Source: an uncultured Oscillospiraceae bacterium
GTDB lineage: Bacteria > Bacillota > Clostridia > Oscillospirales > Oscillospiraceae
Assembly: GCA_949841355.1 (NCBI GenBank)
Contig: CATKZP010000002.1
Coordinates: 62,001 to 126,000 of the forward strand
Length of the DNA stretch: 64,000 nt
Direction of reading: 5' to 3'
A model generated the notes under the pieces. The model did no database searches and had not been told where the DNA came from. It saw only the letters and a program-made list of their open reading frames with translations. Of this stretch, positions 31,288-39,898 are shown in pieces; within the stretch, counting starts at the first letter, position 1, and every line of letters starts with the position of its first letter. Both the position numbers and the translations under genes were made by a program.

Positions 31288-31668
31288 ATGGGTATCAAAC
31301 GAACCATCGAGATTGACGGCCAGGAGGTGGCGTTCAAGGCCAGCGCCGCCATCCCCCGCATCTACCGGCTGAAGTTCCACCGGGACATCTACAAGGACCT
31401 CGCCGCTCTGGAAAAGAGCGTGGGCGAGAACACCGAGAGCGGCTCCGGGCTGGATATGTTCTCTCTGGAGATGTTCGAGAACATCGCCTACATCATGGCA
31501 AAGCACGCCGACCCCGCCGCTGTCCCGGATTCCCCGGAGGACTGGCTGGACCAGTTCAACACCTTCTCCATCTACCAGGTGCTGCCGCAGCTCATTGAGC
31601 TGTGGGGGCTGAACGTGCAGACGGATGTTCAGTCTAAAAAAAACTTCGCCCGACTGACCGGGAAATGA
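31288..31668 (+). CDS. tail assembly chaperone G (upstream part of the G/GT pair)
   Basis: The 126-residue protein (KRTIEIDGQEVAFKASAAIPRIYRLKF; FENIAYIMAKHADP; DWLDQFNTFSIYQVLPQL) is the phage tail assembly chaperone placed between tube and tape measure. Near its 3' end, eight A followed by C at 31636-31644 contain the heptamer A AAA AAC in the zero frame, a canonical -1 slip site. Slipping joins it to the frame ending at 31829. Confidence 0.88.
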   Translation: MGIKRTIEIDGQEVAFKASAAIPRIYRLKFHRDIYKDLAALEKSVGENTESGSGLDMFSLEMFENIAYIMAKHADPAAVPDSPEDWLDQFNTFSIYQVLPQLIELWGLNVQTDVQSKKNFARLTGK

Positions 31669-31829
31669 CCACGCCGTTGTTCCTGCTGCGCTGTTTGCAG
31701 GTCGGGCTGTCCCTCCGGGACCTCGACCTGCTGACGGTGGGCATGGTCAACGACATTTTTGCGGAGCAGCTCAACGATGACTGTAAATACGCGACCCTGG
31801 CGACCCAGGATGACTTCGACCGCTTCTGA
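31665..31829 (+). CDS. tail assembly chaperone T part, reached by -1 frameshift
   Basis: The -1 frame is open from the slip site (31638-31644) to TGA at 31827-31829 and encodes a further 60 or so residues after the slip (TTPLFLLRCLQVGLSLRDLDL...DDFDRF), giving a G-T fusion spanning 31288-31829. An ATG at 31665 overlaps the G stop (ATGA) and could also start it separately. A G/GT frameshift is conserved across long-tailed phages. Confidence 0.8.
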   Translation: MTTPLFLLRCLQVGLSLRDLDLLTVGMVNDIFAEQLNDDCKYATLATQDDFDRF

Positions 31830-31845
31830 TGGGAGGTGACGGCCT

Positions 31846-34800
31846 ATGGGTGCAAGACGAATCGCGGGCATCACGGTGGAGATCGGCGGCGATACTACAA
31901 AGCTGACCACCGCCCTCAAGAATGTGGACAAGGCCCTCTCCACCACCCAGAGCAGCCTCCGGGATGTGAACAAGCTGCTCAAGCTGGACCCCGGCAATAC
32001 AGAGTTGCTGGCACAGAAGCACAGGCTGCTGGGCGAGGCCGTTTCCGAGACCAGGGAGAAGCTGGCCACGCTGAAAACGGCGGCGGAGCAGGCCAATCAA
32101 GCCCTCGCCAGTGGGGAGATCACCCAATCGCAGTATGACGCCCTCCAGCGGGAGATCATCGAAACCGAACAAAAACTCAAGGATTTGGAGCGGCAGGCGG
32201 AAAATTCGTCTGTCGCTCTTCAAAAAATCGGACAGGTGGGCGACAAGCTCCAAGCTGTGGGTGATAAGGTGTCCGGGGTGGGCGAAACGCTCACCAAGTC
32301 GGTCACCGCCCCGGTGGTGGGCCTTGGCACCGCCGCTGTCGCCACCGCCGCCAACTTCGAGTCCTCCATGTCCCAGGTGCAGGCCACCATGGGCATCACC
32401 AAGGACGCCATGTCCACAGTCAACGGCGAGAGCGTGAACACCATGGACACCCTCTCCGCCCTGGCAAAGCAGATGGGCAGTGAAACGGCCTTCTCCGCCA
32501 GCGAGTGCGCCGAGGCATTGAACTATCTGGCCCTCGCAGGGTATGACACGCAGGAAATGTGCGATACGCTCCCCACCGTCCTCAACCTGGCGGCGGCTGG
32601 CGGCATCGACCTGGCCTCGGCCTCCGACATGGTGACGGACGCCATGTCCGCCCTCGGCATGGGGACGGACGAGGCCACCACCATGGTGGACCAGATGGCT
32701 AAGACCTCGTCCACCACGAACACCTCGGTGGCCCAGCTTGGCGACGCCATCCTGACCATCGGCGCTACGGCGAAGTCCGTCAAGGGTGGTACCGCTGAAC
32801 TGAACACCGCCCTCGGCATCCTCGCCAACAATGGCATCAAGGGAGCCGAGGGCGGTACGCATCTGCGCAACGTCATTCTGTCCCTGCAAAACCCCACCGA
32901 CAAGGCCGCAGCCTGCATGGAGCAGCTTGGCGTGGATGTGTACGACTCCGAGGGCAATATGCGCTCCCTCAACGATGTGCTGGGTGACCTCAACACTTCA
33001 ATGGACGGCATGACCTCCGCCGAGAAGTCCAACATCATCGCCACCATCTTCAACAAGACCGACCTCGCCGCCGTCAATGCCCTCCTCGCCAATACCGGAG
33101 AGAGCTGGGACACCCTTCAGCAGTCCATCATCGAGAGCGGCGGAGCGGCCCAGCAGATGGCGGACACACAACTGGACAATCTCCAAGGCCAGCTCACCAT
33201 TCTGAAATCGGCATTGGAGGGGCTGGCCATCTCCATCGGAGAACTGCTCATGCCGGTCATCAAGAACATTGTGGCTGGCATTCAGTCCTTTGTGGATTGG
33301 CTGAACAGCCTGGATGAAGGCACCAAGCAGACCATCGTCACCATCGGCCTTATCGTTGCCGCTGTGGGGCCGGTCCTCATCGTCATCGGCAAGGTGGTCT
33401 CGGCGGTCGGCACCATCCTCTCGGTAGTGTCCAAGATCGGCCCGGTCATTGGCGCGGTCAAAACCGCCGCCACCGGGCTTTTCACAGTTTTGGCGGCAAA
33501 CCCCATCGGGCTGGTGGTCGCCGCCATCGCCGCCCTCATCGCCATCTTCGTGGCCCTATGGAACAACTGCGAGGGCTTCCGGGAGTTCTGGATCAACCTT
33601 TGGGAGAACATCAAGGCCGCTGCGGTGGCTGTGTGGGAGGCGCTGTCCTCCTTCTTTCAGGGCGCATGGGAGGCCATCGTCAACCTGGCCCAGACCATCT
33701 GGGGCGGCATCGGCGACTTCTTCTCCGGGCTGTGGGAGGCAATCTCCTCTACGGCCCAGGCGGTCTGGGGTGCGATCAGCGAGTTTCTCTCCGGCCTGTG
33801 GACAGGGATCGTCAGTACCGCCCAGAGCATTTGGAGCGGCATCACCGATTTCTTCTCTGGGCTGTGGGAGGGTATCTGGGCCACCGCCGAGGCGGTCTGG
33901 AATGGTATCAGCACCTTCCTCTCCGGCCTGTGGACAGGCATCGTGACCACCGCCCAGACCATCTGGAGCGGTATCTCCACATTCTTCTCCGGGCTGTGGG
34001 AGGGCATCCGCTCCACCGCCGAGGCGGTGTGGAACGGTATCAGCACTTTCCTCTCCACCCTCTGGACAGCCATTTCCACGGCGGCGCAGACCATCTGGAA
34101 CGGCATCGCCACCTTCCTATCCACCCTCTGGACGACTATCTCCACCACGGCGCAGACAGCATGGAACGGGATCAAGGAGTTCCTCTCCGGCATCTGGGAG
34201 GCCATCAAGGGTGTGTTCACCACTGCTCTTGAAACCATCCAGACGGTGGTGACCGGAGCTTGGGAGGCCATCAAGAGCATGGTCTCCACAGCGATGGAGG
34301 CACTTAAGACCGCTGTCACCACAGCATGGGAGGCAATCAAAACCGCCATCTCCACTGCTCTGGAGGCCATCAAGACAGCCGTGACCACAGCGTGGGAGGC
34401 CATCAAAACGGCGGTCACCACGGTCATGGAGGCCATCAATACCGCCATCACCACGGCCTGGGAAGCCATCAAAACTGCTGTGCTGACGGTTATGGAGGCA
34501 GTGAAAACCGCCATCACCGCCGCATGGGAGGCAATCAAAACCGCTGTCACTACGGTGGTCAATGCCATCAAGGAAACAGTGGTCGCAGTCTGGGAGGGCA
34601 TCAAAGAGGCCGTTTCCGGCATCATGGAGCGGCTGAAAGAGGCCGTGGTCAACGCATGGAACGCGCTGAAGGAGACTGTCACCAATGTGGTCAATGGTAT
34701 CAAGGAGGCAGTCACTGGTGTGTTCAACGGCCTCGCCGATGGGGTAAAAACGGCCATGACCAAGGTGCTGGACGCGGTGAAGAACGGTTTCAACTTCGTC

Positions 34801-35337
34801 AAAGACCACATCCTCGGCTTGGGCAAACAAGCGGTGGGCTGGGGGCGCGACCTCATCATGGGCATCGTCAATGGTATCAAGGGGGCCATCGGAGCGGTCA
34901 AGGACGCTGTGTGCAGCGTGGGCAACACGATCCGCTCCTTCCTCCACTTCTCCGTCCCGGACGAGGGGCCGCTCACCGATTACGAAAGCTGGATGCCCGA
35001 CTTCATGGCAGGGCTTGCCAGGGGCATCGAGCAGAGCCGGGGAGCCGTCCGCGCAGCCATTGGAAATGTGGCGGACGACCTGACCCTCACGCCCACGATT
35101 ACCGCAACCACCAGCGGACTGGAGGCCATCCGCAACGGAAGCATGGCCCAGAGTGACAACGCTCTCACTGCTACCAGCGGCAATTCCGAGATGGCGGCAC
35201 GGCTGGATGCCATGTACGAGGTGGTCACCAAGTACCTGCCCCGGCTGGCCAGCCGCCAGATCGTGCTGGACTCCGGCACCCTGGTGGGCGAGCTGTCCGA
35301 TGGCATGAACCGAACGCTGGGGAGGAATCTGCTATGA
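31846..35337 (+). CDS. tape measure protein
   Basis: The 1163-residue protein has the usual layout: N-terminal coiled coil (about 20-125), the TP901-type core (ANFESSMSQVQATMGIT; YLALAGYDTQEM), hydrophobic segments near residues 490-570, and a long repeat region. The repeat region (about 590-960) is first W-GI-FLSGLW and TAQ-IWSGI units of about 29 residues, then TAWEAIKTAVTT units of 11-14 residues. It sets tail length and helps DNA ejection. The ribosome site GGGAGGTGA precedes the ATG. Confidence 0.95.
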   Translation: MGARRIAGITVEIGGDTTKLTTALKNVDKALSTTQSSLRDVNKLLKLDPGNTELLAQKHRLLGEAVSETREKLATLKTAAEQANQALASGEITQSQYDALQREIIETEQKLKDLERQAENSSVALQKIGQVGDKLQAVGDKVSGVGETLTKSVTAPVVGLGTAAVATAANFESSMSQVQATMGITKDAMSTVNGESVNTMDTLSALAKQMGSETAFSASECAEALNYLALAGYDTQEMCDTLPTVLNLAAAGGIDLASASDMVTDAMSALGMGTDEATTMVDQMAKTSSTTNTSVAQLGDAILTIGATAKSVKGGTAELNTALGILANNGIKGAEGGTHLRNVILSLQNPTDKAAACMEQLGVDVYDSEGNMRSLNDVLGDLNTSMDGMTSAEKSNIIATIFNKTDLAAVNALLANTGESWDTLQQSIIESGGAAQQMADTQLDNLQGQLTILKSALEGLAISIGELLMPVIKNIVAGIQSFVDWLNSLDEGTKQTIVTIGLIVAAVGPVLIVIGKVVSAVGTILSVVSKIGPVIGAVKTAATGLFTVLAANPIGLVVAAIAALIAIFVALWNNCEGFREFWINLWENIKAAAVAVWEALSSFFQGAWEAIVNLAQTIWGGIGDFFSGLWEAISSTAQAVWGAISEFLSGLWTGIVSTAQSIWSGITDFFSGLWEGIWATAEAVWNGISTFLSGLWTGIVTTAQTIWSGISTFFSGLWEGIRSTAEAVWNGISTFLSTLWTAISTAAQTIWNGIATFLSTLWTTISTTAQTAWNGIKEFLSGIWEAIKGVFTTALETIQTVVTGAWEAIKSMVSTAMEALKTAVTTAWEAIKTAISTALEAIKTAVTTAWEAIKTAVTTVMEAINTAITTAWEAIKTAVLTVMEAVKTAITAAWEAIKTAVTTVVNAIKETVVAVWEGIKEAVSGIMERLKEAVVNAWNALKETVTNVVNGIKEAVTGVFNGLADGVKTAMTKVLDAVKNGFNFVKDHILGLGKQAVGWGRDLIMGIVNGIKGAIGAVKDAVCSVGNTIRSFLHFSVPDEGPLTDYESWMPDFMAGLARGIEQSRGAVRAAIGNVADDLTLTPTITATTSGLEAIRNGSMAQSDNALTATSGNSEMAARLDAMYEVVTKYLPRLASRQIVLDSGTLVGELSDGMNRTLGRNLL
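33650..34620 (+). repeat. coding repeats of the tape measure gene
   Basis: Imperfect repeats of about 87 bp encode Trp-rich units to about 34200; shorter repeats of 33-42 bp encode TAWEAIKTAVTT-type units after that. They explain the open frames seen on other strands in this stretch. Confidence 0.75.
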
Positions 35338-36170
35338 TCCGAAAATTCCGACTGACCAATGGCGTGGGGGACGGCTGGGATCTGAACAGCCGCTCCTCTT
35401 TCTTTCACGCCATCGCTGGCCTTGGCTTCAAGGACGGCACCCAATACGAGCAGGTCGGCACCGACTTCATCCCCCTGGAGGAGCTGTTCTCCCAGGGGGA
35501 GATGTCGGGCCGCATCCTGTTTGGCGGTGCCGCTGCCTACCAGACCTACCGGGAGTTTTCCCGGTTCGTCCGGGCGGTGCCGCTCACCCTCATCTACCAG
35601 ACGGATGAGACCTATCGGGTCCCTGTCCGGCTGACCGAGCTTTCCAAGGGGGAGCTGATGGAGGGCGGCGGCGGACTGGTGTGCGATGTGGCCTTCCTCG
35701 CCACCGGGCTGTTCTACAAAAGCGTGACCCGGCAGAGCGGCGTCCTCTCCATCGGCGGCAAAGTGTATCCCTACACCTACAATTACTCCTACGCCGAGGT
35801 GTCCCAGAACACCCTGGTCATCGAGAGCGACAGCTACGAGGACAGCCCCTGCAAAATCACTATCTTCGGCCCCTGCCTCAACCCGGTCTGGAAGCACTAT
35901 GTGGACAATGAACTGTTCGAGACGGGCCGCTACGAGGGGCTTATCATGGCGGACCACAAGCTGGTGGTGGACGCCACCGGCATTCCGTACAGCATCACCG
36001 AGCGCGGGGCGGCGGATGACATCGTGGCCGACCGCTACCAGCTCTGCGATTTTACCACGGAGCGGTTCTTCCACCTCAAGCATGGGAGCAACCGCATTTC
36101 TGTTTCTCACGATGGGCTGAACACAGTGAAAATGATGGTAGAAGGGAAGATTTCGTATGAGACCGTATAG
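35334..36170 (+). CDS. distal tail protein (Dit-like)
   Basis: The 278-residue protein follows the tape measure with an ATGA overlap and has Dit-type features: RKFRLTNGVGDGWDLNS, GRILFGGAAAYQTYREFSRFV, TLIYQTDETYRVPVRLTEL, and SVTRQSGVLSIGGKVYPYTYNYSYAEVSQNTLVI, each within a phage tail-hub beta fold. It forms the hub at the tail tip. Confidence 0.85.
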   Translation: MIRKFRLTNGVGDGWDLNSRSSFFHAIAGLGFKDGTQYEQVGTDFIPLEELFSQGEMSGRILFGGAAAYQTYREFSRFVRAVPLTLIYQTDETYRVPVRLTELSKGELMEGGGGLVCDVAFLATGLFYKSVTRQSGVLSIGGKVYPYTYNYSYAEVSQNTLVIESDSYEDSPCKITIFGPCLNPVWKHYVDNELFETGRYEGLIMADHKLVVDATGIPYSITERGAADDIVADRYQLCDFTTERFFHLKHGSNRISVSHDGLNTVKMMVEGKISYETV

Positions 36171-37239
36171 CGTGGAGATTTTCCGGCCCGACTTCACGAT
36201 GATGGGCAGCACCAATGTCAACGAGGTCACCTACAAGGAGGACTACCTCACCTCGGACGAGAACACCATCACGGTGCTGGCCCTCCCCGGCATTGAAAAG
36301 CAGGACTTCATCCGCATCAGCCGAGGCAGCGAGGAGTACGCCGGGGTGGTCACCGAGATCGGCTATGGCACCGACCGCTCCAAGCGGCTCCAGACCATCT
36401 CCTATAAGCCCCTGGTGGAGCTGCTGAACACTTCCATCCTCTTTGACGTGGATGCCCAGGGCCAGGGGACGCTGGAGGAGTTCATCTGTGACCGCATCCG
36501 GGAAACCTTCATTGAAAACCCGGACACGCTCCAGAACATCCACGGCCTGTCCGTGGCCCATACCAGCGCCACCACCGATTGGAACCTGCACATCACCCCG
36601 GCCCAGAGCGGAGGCCACTACAACATCGTCAATCTCATGGACTCGGTCATCGTCCCCGCCATGCAGAAGTACGGCATTCTGGTCAAGGCCGCGCTGGATA
36701 TCCAGAATCGGGAGATACACCTCTCGGTGGGCCGGGCCGGGGGCGGCATCCTCACCATCGAGGCGGACCTTCCGAACATCATCAAGAAAAGCGTCACCAT
36801 CAAGCAGGTCAGCGCCGATGTAAACAAACTGGTGCTGTACGACAGCGCCGACTATGCCGCCACCCGCACCTACTACCTCCACCCGGACCTGGGCTACGAC
36901 ACCTACGACCGGGACCGCATCACCCCTGTGGTCTGCGAGATGCAGGCGGTGCAGAGCGAGGAGGGCAGCACCTTCGATGCCGCCGCCATCCGCGCCGCCC
37001 ACGACAAGTTCTCCGGGCTGGCCTACTCCAATCTCATCGAGCTGACGATGGCGAATGACGATGGGCTGGTGAAGCCGGAGCGGATAGAGTTCGGGCAGGA
37101 GGTGGACATCATCTCGGACGGGGTGGCCTATCGGAGCATCCTCACCGGGCGGGAGCGCGGGAAAAACACCAAGCTGGTGTTCGGCACTGTCCGACTGGAC
37201 CTGACCAAAATACTAAGGAGGGGCGGCAATGGCCAATAA
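36157..37239 (+). CDS. tail-tip protein (Gp37/Tal-like hub component)
   Basis: The 360-residue protein (EIFRPDFTMMGSTNVNEVTYKEDYLTSDENTITV; RISRGSEEYAGVVTEIG; RIEFGQEVDIISDGVAYRSILTGRERG) resembles the siphovirus Gp37-like tail-associated hub family. It overlaps the Dit gene by 14 nt and the fibre gene by 11 nt. It lacks an obvious lytic domain. Confidence 0.8.
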   Translation: MRPYSVEIFRPDFTMMGSTNVNEVTYKEDYLTSDENTITVLALPGIEKQDFIRISRGSEEYAGVVTEIGYGTDRSKRLQTISYKPLVELLNTSILFDVDAQGQGTLEEFICDRIRETFIENPDTLQNIHGLSVAHTSATTDWNLHITPAQSGGHYNIVNLMDSVIVPAMQKYGILVKAALDIQNREIHLSVGRAGGGILTIEADLPNIIKKSVTIKQVSADVNKLVLYDSADYAATRTYYLHPDLGYDTYDRDRITPVVCEMQAVQSEEGSTFDAAAIRAAHDKFSGLAYSNLIELTMANDDGLVKPERIEFGQEVDIISDGVAYRSILTGRERGKNTKLVFGTVRLDLTKILRRGGNGQ

Positions 37240-39406
37240 CATCGTTTTGAAAACCTTTCGCGGCGGCAGCGTGACCCCGCTGGACGATGCCATCATCCAG
37301 CAGACGGTCATCGCCACCAACGGCATCTTCAAGGGCTGCAATGTCACCTACGCCAGAGGCAACGTCCTCCATGTGTCCCAGGGCTTCGGTATGATCAAGG
37401 GGCGGTTCTTCGAGGTGTACGACTGCGAAGTTGGCGTCATCCTCAACAGCGGCTCCGGCACCCTCCAGGGGCGGCTCTACATCCACATGGACCTGTCCAA
37501 TGCGGACGAGCCGATCCAGCTTCTCACCGAGACGGCCTCGGTGCTGACCGACCTGACCGGGGACGAGGACGTGAACTTCAACAACACCGCCTACGACCTG
37601 GAACTGGCGACCTTCGGTGTGACCCGGACGGGCATCACCAACCTGGTGCCGACCTTCGAGAAGATCACCGGGGCCTCCGGCAGCGGCGGGGCCAGCTCCC
37701 TCCAGCGGTCCACCGAATACTTCAAAGGCGACTTCGTGACCTGCAAAAAAGCTCCCGGCTGGGTAACGCTCTACTGCACCACTGCCGGTACGACTGCCGC
37801 CGCGGAGCCTGTTGAGTACGCTGGCATCGTCCAGGTGGGCGACACGGTGCAGGATGGCACCTGCGTGTTCACTGCCCGCGATGTGGTGGGCGAGATCGGT
37901 GTGCTGAAGGACCTGTTCACCGACACCGAGACCAGCATCGCCGGTCTGGAGGACGGCCTCCAGGAGCTGCGGGAGGAGCTGAACCATAAAGCTGAAAATC
38001 TCCCGCCCCCGGTCGGCACCATCAAGTACAGTGCCGTGGACCCTGGCGAGGATTGGCTCAAGTGTGACGGCAGCTTTGTCAGCGAGGACGATTACCCCGA
38101 ACTGCTCCCGCTGCTCAACCACAAAGATCCGACCGCGACCGATCTGCTCACCGCCTACACAGCGGAAAAGGCCGGAGCCATTACCAATACCTGTGTGTTC
38201 AACGGTTCCATCTGGGCCTATCTGGTAGATGCCCACCTTCTGGTCGGTATTCCGCCCACCGGCACCGCCAAGACCATCCCTGTTTCTGGTGCGGAAACAT
38301 TATCCAGCGCAAGCCCTGTTTATCTCTCCATCTGCGGTGGCTGTCTGTACCTGACACAGATTGGCGGTACTCAGACAAAGATTCTCCTATTTGAATTGGT
38401 GTCGTTCTCTGGTTCAGAGTCCTCAATTGAAATGACAGCGGTTACGACTTATAGGAGCGGTTCGGTCACTCAAACCGCTACCCAGTTCACGATCCCCTAT
38501 GTGGTAGATGTGGGTGGCACAAAAATGATGTCCCTATCCATTAACGACACCTATTTCTACTACATTACATGGAAAGCAGGAGAATATGCCACTACCGCCC
38601 AACAGCAGCAGAGCTACTGTAGCGGTGCCAGCACCAACATGAACTATGTCTACTCGGCAAAGCTGGCGGCAAAATTCGGTTTCTCTCCGAAAAATCAAAA
38701 CGAAGCCATCTATGCTTCCCGTTATTTGGGTGTTCGGGATGACAACGTTTACGGTATGAAGTTCTGGTTTAGCATTGCCTCTGTCTCTCAGTCACTCTAT
38801 GGCACCCCGGAGAGTGACCCCTACTACTCCTACGAAAGCTACACTGACATGAACGAGGCAATAGAAAAGGACACACGGGGTAAGTATCTTAAAAAGTTCA
38901 TTGCCGAAAATTATACTCCGCAGATGATCACACTCCCCGCTGGTGGCGGTAACGAGTACCTTTATAACGTGGACCTTGTTGACCGGAAGGTCACGCTGAT
39001 GCATGGACGGTACAACGGTGGGACACTGCCGGAGTGGAGGGACGTCAACATCAAGCTCCCGTCCAGGGCGGTGCTGTTCACCGATTCCGTCTGCTATGTG
39101 GCGGAGCAGTCCATGTGGTTCATCTTTGTGGGGACTGGGCTGCTGTTCGGCTCCAAGCTGGCCACCGGCGGCTGGGGCTACATCGACACCATGGGCCTCC
39201 TGGGGTTGGTGGCGAAGTATGGGTGCATCACCTATCTCCCCGGCGAGAACGCGCTGTATATCAGCGGGCTCAATACCGCTGGTGTCCCCGTGGTCTGCAA
39301 GCTACTGTTCGATGGGACGATGAATTTCACCGGCGCGGGCGCGTGGCTTCCCGTGCTGACCAAAGACGGCATCCCGGCCTACATCAAGGCCAAGACAACC
39401 GAATAA
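37229..39406 (+). CDS. tail fibre/receptor-binding protein, mosaic
   Basis: The 725-residue protein has an N-terminal attachment domain (about 1-150), a short coiled part (ETSIAGLEDGLQELREELNHK), a tail-collar motif (PPPVGTIKYSAVDPGEDWLKCDGSF near residue 255-280, read in two parts), a beta-rich middle (about 340-590), and a conserved C-terminal cap (LPVLTKDGIPAYIKAKTTE). The DNA of the middle (about 38.2-38.95 kb) is visibly A+T-richer and uses different codons, consistent with a swapped receptor-binding domain. Confidence 0.85.
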   Translation: MANNIVLKTFRGGSVTPLDDAIIQQTVIATNGIFKGCNVTYARGNVLHVSQGFGMIKGRFFEVYDCEVGVILNSGSGTLQGRLYIHMDLSNADEPIQLLTETASVLTDLTGDEDVNFNNTAYDLELATFGVTRTGITNLVPTFEKITGASGSGGASSLQRSTEYFKGDFVTCKKAPGWVTLYCTTAGTTAAAEPVEYAGIVQVGDTVQDGTCVFTARDVVGEIGVLKDLFTDTETSIAGLEDGLQELREELNHKAENLPPPVGTIKYSAVDPGEDWLKCDGSFVSEDDYPELLPLLNHKDPTATDLLTAYTAEKAGAITNTCVFNGSIWAYLVDAHLLVGIPPTGTAKTIPVSGAETLSSASPVYLSICGGCLYLTQIGGTQTKILLFELVSFSGSESSIEMTAVTTYRSGSVTQTATQFTIPYVVDVGGTKMMSLSINDTYFYYITWKAGEYATTAQQQQSYCSGASTNMNYVYSAKLAAKFGFSPKNQNEAIYASRYLGVRDDNVYGMKFWFSIASVSQSLYGTPESDPYYSYESYTDMNEAIEKDTRGKYLKKFIAENYTPQMITLPAGGGNEYLYNVDLVDRKVTLMHGRYNGGTLPEWRDVNIKLPSRAVLFTDSVCYVAEQSMWFIFVGTGLLFGSKLATGGWGYIDTMGLLGLVAKYGCITYLPGENALYISGLNTAGVPVVCKLLFDGTMNFTGAGAWLPVLTKDGIPAYIKAKTTE

Positions 39407-39412
39407 CGGATG

Positions 39413-39449
39413 AAGGGCTGTCCGCCGATTGGCGGATGGCCTTTTATTA
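39413..39449 (+). terminator. terminator between fibre and holin
   Basis: GGGCTGTCCGCC and GGCGGATGGCC form a stem with a GATT loop and two G-U pairs, followed by TTTTATTAT. Confidence 0.75.
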
Positions 39450-39478
39450 TACACATTTTTGAAACGGAGGGATTATCC

Positions 39479-39898
39479 ATGAAAGAGTTCTGGAACACGA
39501 TCCAGATGGTGTTCACCGCTGTGGGCGGCTGGCTGGGCTACTTCCTGGGCGGCTGTGACGGCCTGCTCATCGCCCTGGTGGTGTTCACAGTGGTGGACTA
39601 CATCACCGGGGTCATGTGCGCCATCAACGACCAAAAGCTGTCCAGCGAGGTCGGCTTTCGCGGCATCTGCCGGAAGGTGCTGATCTTCTTCCTGGTGGGA
39701 GTGGCGAACATCCTTGATGTGCAGGTCATCGGCACAGGCTCGGTGCTTCGGACGGCCATCATCTTCTTCTACCTGTCCAACGAGGGTGTGTCCCTGCTGG
39801 AGAACGCCGCCCACCTGGGCCTGCCTGTTCCCCAGAAGCTGAAGGACGTGCTGGAGCAGCTCCACGACCGGGCCGAGAAGGGCGGTGACGGGGAATGA
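39479..39898 (+). CDS. phage holin (TcdE/toxin-secretion-lysis family)
   Basis: The 139-residue protein has hydrophobic segments GGWLGYFLGG, LLIALVVFTVVDYITGVM, VLIFFLVGVANILDV and LRTAIIFFYLSNEGVSLLENAA, the pattern of the TcdE-type holin family. It permeabilises the membrane for the endolysin. The ATG at 39479 follows ACGGAGGG. It overlaps the endolysin gene by ATGA. Confidence 0.93.
   Translation: MKEFWNTIQMVFTAVGGWLGYFLGGCDGLLIALVVFTVVDYITGVMCAINDQKLSSEVGFRGICRKVLIFFLVGVANILDVQVIGTGSVLRTAIIFFYLSNEGVSLLENAAHLGLPVPQKLKDVLEQLHDRAEKGGDGE

Noticed and set aside
33650-34620. Tandem repeats as a possible mobile or satellite element
   Set aside because: They keep the tape measure reading frame and encode its usual repetitive helical region.
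38200-38950. Diversity-generating retroelement target in the tail fibre
   Set aside because: No reverse transcriptase gene or template repeat is visible in this window; domain exchange explains the composition shift.
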